Part shown: positions 35,101 through 44,546 of the stretch, piece by piece
Position numbering within the stretch: the stretch's first letter is position 1
How the letters are laid out: every line of letters starts with the position of its first letter
Assembly (NCBI RefSeq): GCF_902459465.1
Contig: NC_047068.1
Location: 4,402,001-4,466,000, forward strand
Direction: 5' to 3'
Length of the DNA: 64,000 nt
Origin: Asterias rubens
Lineage: Eukaryota > Echinodermata > Asteroidea > Forcipulatida > Asteriidae
Program-made: the position numbers and the translations under genes
The notes under the pieces: generated by a model
Told to the model about the DNA's origin: nothing
The model's input: only the letters and a program-made list of their open reading frames with translations
Database searches by the model: none

Positions 35101-38100
35101 TTTCCCATGAAAACCTTGTTTCTTCTGCAAACTCAGGTCTCTAAAGCTCTGTTCAAACTTCCTGTGAAAGTTTGGTGCGAAGCAAATAGTTTGCGTCACA
35201 GTTGGACAAAATATGTATACGAATTATTGCATCAACAAAAGTATGAACTTGGCTTAACAGGAGATCCTTTAAATGCTGAGCATGCAGCCAGCCTACGGCT
35301 TCTCACCCTAAACCCCGCCACACCCCCGGCCTTAGCATTATCAAATTCTGACCACCCATCTCCTAAAATTTTAAGTGTCTTTTCTAGCATGCGCATGTAG
35401 GGGAAAACTGAGTGCTTAACCAGTGCTCAATAACAGATTCAGCCTAGCATTTTGAAAATACACTGCAGTAACATAACACATTCACTTTGTACTTGTTTTC
35501 CCATCAACAGTTCACCATAAAAACCTTACTTCAAACTGTGTTGGTGTGTTGCATGTGCTTGTATTGGACCAGCATCAATGAGTTGTTTGAATGTTTACTT
35601 AATAATTAGTGGTGTTCAGTTTTGGTGTTGTATTTATGTGCATAGGTAGTTTCTACCTGCTTTGCTGTGTTAGACTAAATACTTTACTTTGATCTTGGTA
35701 TTAGTTAATGATGAACTGAGTGTACATATACATGTAAGGTGGGGGTTTTACCAATGCCCTGAGTCCTTTCTTTGTTTTTTCCAGGCTGTTAATCAACTTT
35801 GCATGTTCAAAGTCAGGTTCAGGTTTACTTTACTAATAATAATCATCATAATAATAATAATAATATTACAGCATTTTAAGGCACTGGTCAAGAACAAGAA
35901 GAAAGTTTCATTCACTATCTTTATAGGCTAATCTGAAGTAATGGGTTTTGAGAGACTGTTGGAATCATGAGATGTCATGTGTGTCCTTGAGATGTTAAGG
36001 CAGAGAGTTCCACAGGCGGGGTGAAATGCTACTAAAGGCCTTCTAGTTCATACTTTTTGTAAAACCCTAGTGCAAAGCTAATTTGGCGCCACAGCTCTGT
36101 TTTGCTGCGCATGTTTTGCAGCAGTTCAGCACAGTTGAATTGTTCTGAAATGTAAATCTGTGACCTCACAATTCACTTTTCATCTGAAGGAAGCATGAAC
36201 TGGGTTTAAGGCGGTTAAGTACAAGGCAAAACTTAATAGTATGGGGGAGGTTAGAATCTTGCATGATGGGGGTAGGCATACAAACATAACCAACAGACAA
36301 AAGTTTACTTAACACCTTATTAGAGTTTCACAAAACCTGTCAATAGAATATAAATAGCAGTACTTGATTACTAAGTAGTTTTTATAATAATAATAATGGT
36401 ATAAATATTTATATTGCGCTTTTTACAAATTTGATACAAAGTGCTAAACAAACAAAATGAAAGCAGAGTCTGTGTGACTCAAATGCATGGATAATCAAAT
36501 GCCGCTTGGTGGTAAGTTCGAATATAATTTGGGAAACTGCTTTTTTGTTTACAGGGATTGCCGCCTGGTGTTGATGTGGATGAGATGGAGAAGTGGCTGA
36601 ATGCAACAGATCTGGTAAGAAATATATTCTAGAAAATTTGATTAATATATATTTGGTATGCGATAACACAATGTGTGTATCTACTTGCCAGGTAGAGTTT
36701 GTTCTTAGCTAAGAGAACTGTCTTTTTTTATTCTACTACCGCGGAGTAGATTTATCGGATGTTCAGTTCGGAATTCTCAGTTCTGAAAAGAACCGTTTGA
36801 GGCAGAAGGTATAGACAAATTGGCTGGGACTACTACTTTAGCCTAGATACATGTAGGATCGTAATTAACTGCACTAGCACGGAGACAGTTCTTGAATTGG
36901 TCTCAACGGTAAAATATCAATTGATTACCAACCATAAATGCAAAAAATAGTTAATTGCCTGACGTTTTGACCCTCGCAGTGCCTTTGGGAAAGACTTTGC
37001 TTCAATGTACATGTAGGGTCGAAAAGACAGGCCGTTAACTGTTTTTTTGCAAGAAATATTTTCAGTCGTGTTTCTTGGGGGGAAATGAAGAAAGGGTACT
37101 AGAAAAACAATAGCCGACCTACCAATAAGCCATTTGCATGTTAGATTTGAATATTGTCTGGTACAATGACATGCTTGATCACAAGTTACCACTTATAATT
37201 GAATTTCTCAGACTATCGAGACAATGGTGGCCAAATACAAGCTTAAGTGAGACCTTTTACATTTTTGTTATAACTAGTATGTTTTATTTTTTATTTACAG
37301 GATAAAGAAAATGATGGTCTTGCAGCTCAGAATACCAATGCCCAACCTGATGGAGGGATAACAAGTTCAGGTAAATTTGTAATCAAAACGGAAGCTGGCA
37401 AAACAGCCCTTTGTGCAGATGTTCAATGTGACAGTATTTCAACGATACTGTCTTCAGATGAAAGTTTGACTTGCGATTATCAGTATCGCCTAATCTTACT
37501 TAGATCTAAGTCTGGGCGACTAGTTAAATTTACTACTCGACTTCGACACTAGGCAATATAATATAATTCAAGATTTTAAAAGGATTTGTCACTGACGTCT
37601 GATTGTGTTTCATAAGTAAATTATGTTGATTAGTCATGAGCTACACAATGAGGGACTTTCAGGACGCTAGACGGCAGCAGACTTAACAGGTAAATCAACT
37701 GTTCTTGGTAATGTGTGCATCCTCAGAACTAACAAGTTCAGGTAAATTTGTAATCAAAATGAAAGCTTGCAAAAACAGCCCTTTGTGCAGATGTTCAATG
37801 TGCTGAACGTGGTAAATCAATTGTTCTTGGTAATGTGCGCATCCTCAGAACTATGTATACACTGGAAATTTTACTGGTAAGTCTGCTGCCACCTAGTATT
37901 TGAAAGTCTCCCATTGGTTCACCAACAGTCAGGACGATTGATGATTGCACAAGCAATGCCGCGCAACACCCCTTTTACAGAACGGTTTAGTCCAACTCGG
38001 TTGTGGCTCAGCAGTTCGGCAAGCGAGTAGGCTGGTGCCCGCATGTACAGCGCTTGGTGACCAAAAAATAAAGAGTTGAGCATATTAAGAAGTCAAAAAC

Positions 38101-39690
38101 CGTGCGATGCGACAGAAAAACAACAAAGAGTACCGAGCAGAAAAATGCATTTTTTGAAGATGTTTTTTAATTTAACTCAACAAAAAGGCAATACAAGCAT
38201 CAGGAATGTACATGTATAGTGGGTGTGCTGGATAAGTTTTGGTTGTGTAGTACAAAGGAAACTTCAGTTATTGATGGCGAACTGTCGTAAAACTTTCATC
38301 TTTCTAAGGAAATGCCTCAACCATCATGGGAAGAAAAAAGACATGTTTACTATGTGTTTTTTTCTCCTAGGATGGTTTATGCATTTCCTCAAGCATTATT
38401 TTTTTCGAATAATAAAAGATAGGTGAACTGTGTTTTTCCTTTTAAGATGGTTTGGGTATTTCCTTAACCATCATGGTTATTGACTGTGTTTCTCCTCCTA
38501 GGATTTGTTAGGCTTTTTCTCAACTTTCCTAAGTCTGTTTATTGTTTACCCCCATTGAAGGATAGGTTAGGCAACAATAAGTGTTGCAGAACTGACATTA
38601 ATTTAAACCCTGGAAAAAAAAAGTTAAATAAGGAGGATTCCTTTTTAGAGAAATGTCTGAAAACTACAAGTTTTTATTGAGTCAAGAATATTTGTATTAT
38701 TTATGTGCCTTTTTAAATTTGACAATTTGAGACAGATCGTGTGTCAGTCTCTTGATGAAAATGTCCTCCTTAAGCTCTCAGGCACATGTGAGCCATCAGC
38801 CATGGGAAATTATAGTGGTGCTATCTTGTAGGATTTTTATTTTTGTCACATCATGTTTTGCAACACATCGTAGGTGCTGCAGTTTTTTAGAAAACAAAAA
38901 CAGTTTCACCCAAATAATTTATGTCACAGTGAGACAAAAATTATTTTAGCATGTACATGTACAACACATTCACGCAAATCTCCTGAAAACATTGCTCTGT
39001 GATTTTCACCTTTTTCTTGACAACTACTTAACTGAAACTTCCACATAACTTATCACATACTGTACATCTTTTTTCACCTTTTTTTTATCCCGGGAGATAA
39101 ATAACGATTTACCAAGAAGTTGAATAACGGTAGTCGCGACCCGACTGAGCAATCAATAGTCCTGACTTTGACACGTAGCACTATTTGCCTGCGCTTACTA
39201 AGAACGCAGCTAGATAGTTTTTCAGTGCACCATTTGTGATCCTTCAAATGGCAATTGTTTTGATGTTTAACATTTAAGTCAACTTTTTATTATTCTTAAA
39301 TCTGTTGCATTTTATGTTAAACTTTGTTCTTTGAATGTTGTTTTAACCTGATAAATTAACAGATGAATTCAATGGAATAATAATAATAATGATTTTTGCT
39401 TGTATTTTACTCAAAGAAAACATTGTTTAAAACTTCTGAGTGGTTTTAACTGAAAAGCAAAAAAAATACATTTTTAAGTTTTCTGTTCATTCATTCCAAT
39501 AACTCTAGAGATTTGATGACATCCTTTATACTAAAAAAGCTATCTGTGTTTATTTCCTGTATTTGCAGAATTTGACCAATTTCTTGAGACCCGAGCCAAA
39601 GCAGCTGATACCCTCCCTCCACCCAATCACAACAACACATCTCGCCAGACGAAAATGGAGGAGACCGATAACACCATGTTTGCCTTATAG
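20116..39690 (+). CDS. TOM1L2: TOM1/TOM1L2-like VHS-GAT endosomal adaptor
   Basis: TOM1-family proteins bind ubiquitinated cargo, Tollip and clathrin on endosomes. Fifteen exons: 20116-20167, 21744-21828, 25242-25320, 26087-26368, 26792-26842, 27369-27743, 28359-28437, 28918-29060, 31548-31725, 33004-33127, 33708-33822, 34666-34695, 36555-36614, 37301-37370, 39569-39690, joining in frame to 614 residues. The start [20 protein letters not shown] matches the TOM1 start. The VHS domain (about 1-155) includes [20 protein letters not shown] and [14 protein letters not shown]-rich insert (about 184-235) precedes the GAT domain (about 250-365; [19 protein letters not shown]). A clathrin-box-like LIDFG is at 408-412 and PPPY at 389-392. 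The protein ends NTMFAL, like human MLFAL. All introns look major-type (gtgagt/gtaagt). Vertebrates have TOM1, TOM1L1 and TOM1L2; this is probably the single pre-duplication gene, and the symbol is chosen by synteny with DRC3. Confidence 0.95.
21065..21345 (+). repeat. Dispersed repeat K, copy 1
   Basis: This stretch in TOM1 intron 1 shares ggcagttcggcaagcgagta, ggctggtgcccgc, gaccaaaaat, aagatgttttttaatttaac and ggcaatacaagcatca with a second copy at 37965-38300 in intron 14 of the same gene, in the same orientation. I see no coding sequence or clear inverted ends, so its class is unknown. Confidence 0.7.
22115..22360 (+). mobile_element. Element A fragment abutting a tRNA-derived SINE
   Basis: Bases 22115-22260 match the left half of element A (cattggacactattggtaat, acggctccctctgaagt). 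They are followed directly by a SINE head at 22266-22360 with A-box tggccgagcggttaagagc and B-box gggttcggatcca. The same pairing of A with a SINE is seen at 13161-13650. Confidence 0.7.
22456..23800 (+). repeat. Array of ggtaactcgtgctac motifs with a duplicated unit
   Basis: The 15-base phrase ggtaactcgtgctac, exact or with one to three changes, occurs near 22456, 22637, 22824, 22839, 23009, 23200, 23214, 23583, 23599, 23614 and 23782, always in the same direction. Within it, 22627-22938 and 22999-23312 are about 90 per cent identical copies of a 312-base unit, each bounded by the motif. It lies in intron 2 of TOM1. Confidence 0.8.
24260..24291. repeat. Element A end fragment
   Basis: The sequence aattaccaatagtgtactgt ccattgtctt matches the right end of element A and is all that remains of this copy. 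Confidence 0.5.
25415..26005. mobile_element. Two tRNA-derived SINE remnants
   Basis: 25415-25690 is a plus-strand family 1 SINE with a degraded head (gagtggtttagagcatcaaa) and a recognisable body (cttctcttcacccaggggta, attaaaggaatgtta). 25920-26005 is a minus-strand tail fragment of the same family (caatgcgctttacattagtg ccctggtc). Both are in TOM1 intron 3, just before the main VHS exon. Confidence 0.6.
26402..26632 (+). mobile_element. SINE head joined to truncated element B
   Basis: 26402-26520 has a family 1 SINE head (caagggcgagtggttaagtt; B-box-like ttggttcgtatccc). It runs into the right half of element B (ctgaggaattcaag, ttgtaccagacattattcaa, aatggcttatt), another composite of the two families, in TOM1 intron 4. 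Confidence 0.65.
26873..27227. mobile_element. Element A, full copy
   Basis: The left end tttaaaggcactggacaggt and right end attacctattgtgtccattg ccttcaa are inverted relative to each other. Internal marks include caaagaccagtactctcact and gcataatgaagcctttta. No coding frame was seen. It is in TOM1 intron 5. Confidence 0.7.
29345..29972. mobile_element. Foldback element E with a 44-base internal palindrome
   Basis: The ends ggtgtggcggtttcaacatt and its inverted partner ggaagactgaaaccgccaca cc bound a 628-base element. Subterminal gtgttcagttttccg copies also pair. At its centre, 29750-29793 and 29795-29838 are perfect reverse complements around a single base at 29794. A shorter copy of the right side lies at 59010-59255. 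It is in TOM1 intron 8. No transposase is encoded. Confidence 0.8.
30425..30582 (-). repeat. Dispersed element D copy
   Basis: The sequence runs from acaggcctgtatgcttcg through gggcaccaaggcattttctt and gttgcctccctgaagtacag to gcctg, the minus-strand orientation of element D, with aggcctg at both ends. It is in TOM1 intron 8. Confidence 0.65.
31036..31108. repeat. A+T palindrome cluster (cgatat/atatcg)
   Basis: A 70-base stretch packs overlapping self-complementary words: taatcgcgatta, atatcgcgatat, cgatatatcg and atcgatatcg. It stands out from its surroundings in TOM1 intron 8. It may be the centre of a small foldback element or a protein-binding cluster; the sequence does not decide. Confidence 0.5.
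31771..31990 (+). mobile_element. Element B, partial copy
   Basis: It starts caataagccatttgcatgtt and contains tattgtctggtacaatgca, gggcaagcttttgcgtag and caaaggcttgcccc, but lacks the final right arm. It is in TOM1 intron 9. Confidence 0.65.
33217..33604. mobile_element. Element A, full copy
   Basis: The ends tttgaaggcattggacacta and ccaaaggtgtccagtgcctt ta are inverted repeats. Internal marks include ggataaaaacttactttgtg, gagaaacaactccc and tatgttgggatacaccaagt. It is in TOM1 intron 10. Confidence 0.75.
34224..34392. mobile_element. Foldback element C (gggcccaatttcat ends)
   Basis: The left end gggcccaatttcatatagcc and right end agctttatgaaattgggccc are inverted repeats. Internal tgctaagcag and ctgctaaac also pair. 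Similar copies are at 63221-63437 and, split by other insertions, 48315-49102. It is in TOM1 intron 11. Confidence 0.75.
35846..36480. repeat. ATT microsatellites and dispersed repeat scraps
   Basis: Short runs of aat/att occur at 35836-35870 and 36383-36395. Between them, 35930-36050 resembles a dispersed block (ggcagagagttccacaggcg, ctactaaaggcctt). 36065-36210 resembles another foldback family also seen at 32095-32270 and 46690-46800 (tggttcgcacttc against gaagtatgaacc). All are in TOM1 introns. Confidence 0.45.
37123..37226 (+). mobile_element. Element B, left-end fragment
   Basis: The left arm (caataagccatttgcatgtt, gaatattgtctggtacaatg) continues to ctcagactatcgagacaatg and then stops. 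It is in TOM1 intron 13, about 75 bases before exon 14. Confidence 0.6.
37358..37852 (+). repeat. Duplication of a TOM1 exon 14-intron 14 boundary
   Basis: The junction at 37358-37432 (aacaagttcag, then gtaaatttgtaatcaaaa, acagccctttgtgcagatgt) is repeated at 37729-37803 within the intron, including the splice donor. Flanking ggtaaatcaactgttcttgg at 37688 is also repeated at 37811. The copy carries only the last dozen bases of the exon, so it makes a decoy donor and not a second exon. Confidence 0.75.
37965..38300 (+). repeat. Dispersed repeat K, copy 2
   Basis: It matches 21065-21345 through cagcagttcggcaagcgagt, aggctggtgcccgc, gatgttttttaatttaactc and aggcaatacaagcatcagga. It is in TOM1 intron 14. 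Confidence 0.7.
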
Positions 39691-42075
39691 GGATCACTTG
39701 AAGTTGGATCTAACCATTCAGAAAGAGGGTAGTGTTTTTTTATTGTTTGGTTTTGAAGGGTGATAGACGTTGGACAAAAATAGAATGTACATAATGAAAA
39801 TGTGCATTGATGTAAAAGAAATTATGTGTACATATTTAAACAAAATGAATAAGTAATTCTCTGTTTTAAAAGACATCATGCAGTTGTAAAATTGTTTAAC
39901 AATTATATTTGCCCTGCATGAATGGATAAAACAAAACTAAAGTCTTTGTATTTAGTGTTGTAATATACTAATTAGTTAAAATGATATATGAGGGAAAAAC
40001 CTAGAAAGAAAAAATTCTAAAATCTCAGCAGGCTTGTAAAAACTGTTTAATTTTTCTAACTTGCAAAAATTATGGACTGCATTTCTTTTCCGTTTAAATC
40101 TTGAAAGCCGTGGTCCACCCTGGTTGTTGTGTACACTGTGTAAACATTTTCATTAGGTTGAAGATCTACTGTTAAAATCTTTGAGACATACATGTACTCG
40201 GATAGCTTCTAAGATGAAAAAGTTAGCTAAGCACAGATGAGATGTATTCTGAAGCAGAAATAGGAGTTTCCAGGAGGGGGGAAAATCAGCCCCAAAAAAC
40301 AAGGTTGTTTGGGTTTGAACAAAGTAAAATTTACTGGAGTGGAACTTGAACCAACAACCTCCAGATTAATGACCCTTGTGGTTTCTTTACTTGATAGTGA
40401 ACTAGCAGACAATGTCTCATGATTCAAAGCTTAGAATGAATTGGCCGGTTACATTCTTATTTATGTAGAATGTATTGATCATATGAAAGACACATGCCTT
40501 AACTGGGGACTTCTCTGAAGTAGGGAATGGTGTTAAAAGTGGAGAAAACTAAAACAGCAGACAAATGAAGCATTACACAAACTTGCAAACAGATTAAAGT
40601 CTTTGTGGTGAATATTTTTTTTAGCAAACTAGACGTTGGTGTTCATAATGCCATAGTTAATAGCAACATTTTAATGTTAGGTAAACTCCTCCTTGAACAA
40701 CAGGAGGAGACCGATAATAACCATGGCAGTGAGACAGGGTGTAGCGTCTTAATTGGTATTTTTTCAGAAAATGTGTACCAAAATGTTATCAAAGAAATTG
40801 TTTTCAAGGTATTTTGTTCCATCAAATCAAAAGTTTTATGTACATTGTTTTTGGAGCCTGCTGGTCGCCATGGCTGTTTACATGATAAATGCAATTCGAA
40901 GTTTGTCATTTTTATTTTCATTTTATTCGCGAGTGATTTACACAGAAATGCTTCTGTTGATTTAAGTCAATTGTAAACAGATTTTACACACAAAATTTGT
41001 TTTCTTTATTATTTGCGATGCACAACAAGAGTGTTCTCTTAAAATAAAAGTATTGAAAATATTTGTAATGACACTTAATTTCAAATATTTATATTTAGAA
41101 TTCATAATTTCAGAACACATTGCATGATCTCAAATATATTTTGAAACATTTTATTAGATAGTCCAAAAAGAATGGTTATAAAAATTACATTTATTGTATG
41201 TTATATTATAAAATATTTTTTTTTATATAATTGTTTGACTTTAGGAACAAGGTATAAATTCTCATTTTTCACAACTCAAATTTTCTCAGTTATCTGTGTT
41301 TTTTTAATGCTATATTTTTGCAGAGATTAACTATTTTGACAAGTAGTCTTGACAAAGGAACGAGTGACAGCATTAATTTACTAAATTGACATAAATATAT
41401 CATTGACAATAGGAACTTATTCAAAGACCCGGGTCCATTCTTATGGCTCTGATCCATGCTTACCTACCACATCATTATGCATTAACAGCCCTCTCAAAAA
41501 ACAACAACATGGTATACTATGTAAGTTAAGCACTAAATTCTGCAGTTATAAAGCTGTTTTCCAGTGAGCCAAATAATGTGCTTCCTGTAGCATAAAAATG
41601 TAAGCAAAAGTGTATCTCACAAATGATTGTGAATATTTGAAACTGTAGCGCGTGTATTATCTGCCTACAGAAACAGCAGGTAAGTTGGCATGCCTTTTGC
41701 TTTGCCTACAGTTAGCAGTGTTAATTAAATTCGGATCATTACCACTTCATAAGCAGAAAATGTCTGCTTACATGCTTTATGGCAAAAGCAGAAAATGTCT
41801 ACTTACATGCTGTATGATGCAATTTAGCCCTGAAACTGGGCATTTGCTATGATTATAAATGGTGACTCTTAAGAATTGAACTTGTTCCGATCATATACAA
41901 ATTTATTAACTGATCGCTTGTCTCTATAAATGGAATTATAGTTGTGTGTTGGGTCTTGCCGAATCCATGCTTTTCAAATGAAGGTATGCCCCAACATAGA
42001 TCTAGGCCTGTTTGTGACAGTATTAGCTAATGTTGGGACAGACCAAGTTATAGTTAGGCGAGGCCTAAGTTGGAC

Positions 42076-42562
42076 TGTTATGGCCGAGTCACACTGCAAC
42101 GAAAACGATCACGAAGCAATGAGAACACATGCTATTGGTTGAACAAGCATGTGCGTATTCTGGGTGGAGCATTTCATTTTAATTCTAACAATTCTTATAT
42201 ACATGTAGCCTATTTCACAATACCTGTATCAATGCGCTTTACATTAGTGCCCTGGTCATAGGGCCAATAACATACCTTTTCAATGTTTCTCAGCTCCCTT
42301 GGGAGTATACAACCTGGGCAACAGTTTATATCGCTCCAAAGGCTTTTTCATTCACAATATCAACCTCTACACTCGCAGGTACCCATTTGTACCACCGGGT
42401 GAAGAGAAGCAGTTATAGTAAAGTATCTTGCTCAAGGACACAAGTGTCACGACCGGGATTCGAACCCACACCCTGGTGTAGCGATGCTCTTAACCACTCG
42501 GCCATGACTCTTTACGGCGTGATCGTTATCGTTTTCGCCATCGCTGCAGTGTGTCTCAGCCT
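42076..42562. mobile_element. Small inverted-repeat element J split by a SINE
   Basis: The left end tggccgagtcacactgcaac, continuing gaaaacgatcacg, and right end cgtgatcgttatcgttttcg, continuing ccatcgctgcagtgtgtctc, are inverted. About 42205-42515 is a minus-strand family 1 SINE (B-box gggattcgaaccc in plus reading, head ttaaccactcggccatgact). The SINE therefore landed inside J. Confidence 0.75.
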
Positions 42563-43250
42563 TACTTCAACATAACTTTGGTGTAACTTCTTATCCTCAT
42601 ATGTCATAGTCACTGTCTGCAAATTGTGTATTCATGTCAAACTGACTTGCTGTGTACGGATCATTGTCCCTCAAGCAACTTGTACAGTTTCATAAGCCGC
42701 TTTATCATGAGGAACATTTTCTTTTCAAAACAGTAGCATAAAAAACTGGAAAAAAATACATTACAAAAGTTAAGTGTTAAGCCATAATGTATTTTGGGCA
42801 ATTAGAAAGTTTCACGCCTGTTTTATGATAATTGACATGTGAGATAATGATATGAACAATAATCGCATTCCAGCATTTTTTCCTAGTTTCACCTAACAAG
42901 AAATCTTGCGAAAAACTGTAATGGTTACTTGCAAGAATTTGTGTGCGGTAACGTAACAACCCAAGTAAATGTAAAGCGGTGAAGATCATCCGTTTGTTCG
43001 TACAGGTTAACATGTATTTAAAATATATCTGTTTATGTCACCATTGCTTATTAATATACTCGAGCCTTGACTATACATTATATAAGCAACTACTGTTTTG
43101 TATTCACGTTTTTTTTTCTATAAAACCGCAGCTTGTTCCCCATATCCCTTTTCCTTCCTTGACCTGCACCTGATATCCATTGGGAAAATGTATTATTATG
43201 AAGTGTTAATATTATCTTTCTTTTTGAGGTACGACAGCCATAGTTCTATC

Positions 43251-43797
43251 TTTCACTTTTTCAGTGACTGGCCAGCAGGTTGCCCTTTACTTTTTCAGTG
43301 ACTGGCCACCAGGTTGCCCTTTACTTTTTCAGTGACTGGCCAGCAGGCTGCCCTTTACTTTTTCAGTGACTGGCCACCAGGCTGCCCTTTACTTTTCCAA
43401 TGACTGGCCACCAGGCTGCCCTTTACTTTTCCAGTGACTGGCCAGCAGGTTGCCCTTTACTTTTTCAGTGACTGGCCACCAGGCTGCCCTTTACTTTTTC
43501 AGTGACTGGCCAGCAGGTTGCCCTTTACTTTTTCAGTGACTGGCCAGCAGGTTGCCCTTTACTTTTTCAGTGACTGGCCAGCAGGCTGCCCTTTACTTTT
43601 TTAGTGACTGGCCAGCAGGTTGCCCTTTACTTTTCCAGTGACTGGCCAGCAGGTTGCCCTTTACTTTTTCAGTGACTGGCCAGCAGGTTGCCCTTTACTT
43701 TTCCAGTGACTGGCCAGCAGGTTGCCCTTTACTTTTTCAGTGACTGGCCAGCAGGTTGCCCTTTACTTTTTCAGTGACTGGCCACCAGGCTGCCTTT
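43251..43797 (+). repeat. 34-base minisatellite, about 16 copies
   Basis: The unit is tgactggccagcaggttgcc followed by ctttactttttcag, repeated head to tail with only a few variable sites: g/c in ccagcagg or ccaccagg, t/c in ggttgcc or ggctgcc, and t/c in tttttcag or ttttccag. The variants are mixed along the array and not clustered. The unit length is not a multiple of three, and stops occur in translation, so it is not a coding repeat. Confidence 0.95.
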
Positions 43798-44546
43798 CAT
43801 TTTGAAAAGTATGGCTTCTGAAATTTTAATAATGGGAACTCTGTTACTGGAATGCTTTGGGACTTGGATGATTTTAACTTAATGGAGTGCTGTTAAAACA
43901 AAGAGCTAATCTTGTTGATCTTTGACCAAGCCATATTTACTGATTTCTCAAAGCTAACCACTTGAAAGTTGTTTTTCAATTTTCTTTATTCAAGTATGGG
44001 TAATACCTTTTGGTTGATTTATATGATGTAGCAATTTTTAACTAAATAACGAAAATTTAAATGCTTGAGTCATGCTTTAATCAACAAAACCAGTTGTGTA
44101 AAATAAATGCAAATACAAGTAATACTAAAAACATGAATCTGGAGTTGTATACTTAGTCATTTGTCTTTGGTGGAATGCATTGAATAAGTTTTATATTACT
44201 TTTTGTCATGTTACAGTCTGATTACATTTTGTACAATTTATATATCTCATAAATTGGAGATTGGAGGGACACCCGCCACCCGCGCAGCCGTGTAGTAGAC
44301 CAGGGGAGAAAGGACCTACAGGTTTATTTCTCTTTTGTTTGAAGGCTCCAAAGTGATTTCGCAACCTAAACAAACTTTTGGCTGCCATAATTTTAAAACA
44401 AAAACTTAATTGGCCCTTTCTTTTGCTAAACTCCGCCCACCCTTCTTTTTTTATGGGGGGGGGGGGGGCAGGTCAAAAAAGGAGCTCGTGGTCGAGCGCC
44501 CTCTATTGACTTGGTGTGAGTTCATAGCATATTCGATCACGGCAAG

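Larger units (their letters stand above)
39691..44546. other. TOM1 3' region and TOM1-TMEM11 intergenic DNA
   Basis: The first part is A+T-rich sequence consistent with a long TOM1 3' untranslated region; aataaa-type words occur near 41042 (aaaataaaag), a possible poly(A) signal. Further on are a SINE-like scrap at 40300-40400, a MITE split by a SINE (42076-42562) and the 34-base minisatellite (43251-43797). A run of 13-14 G at 44455-44468 lies 80 bases before the TMEM11 start. No further gene was recognised. Confidence 0.45.

Noticed and set aside
35999-36060. CRISPR or phage-like repeats
   Set aside because: The repeats in this window are eukaryotic SINEs, MITEs and minisatellites; none has regular spacers of constant length.
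43098-43301. Protein-coding tandem repeat in the 34-base array
   Set aside because: The unit length is not a multiple of three and frames close quickly.
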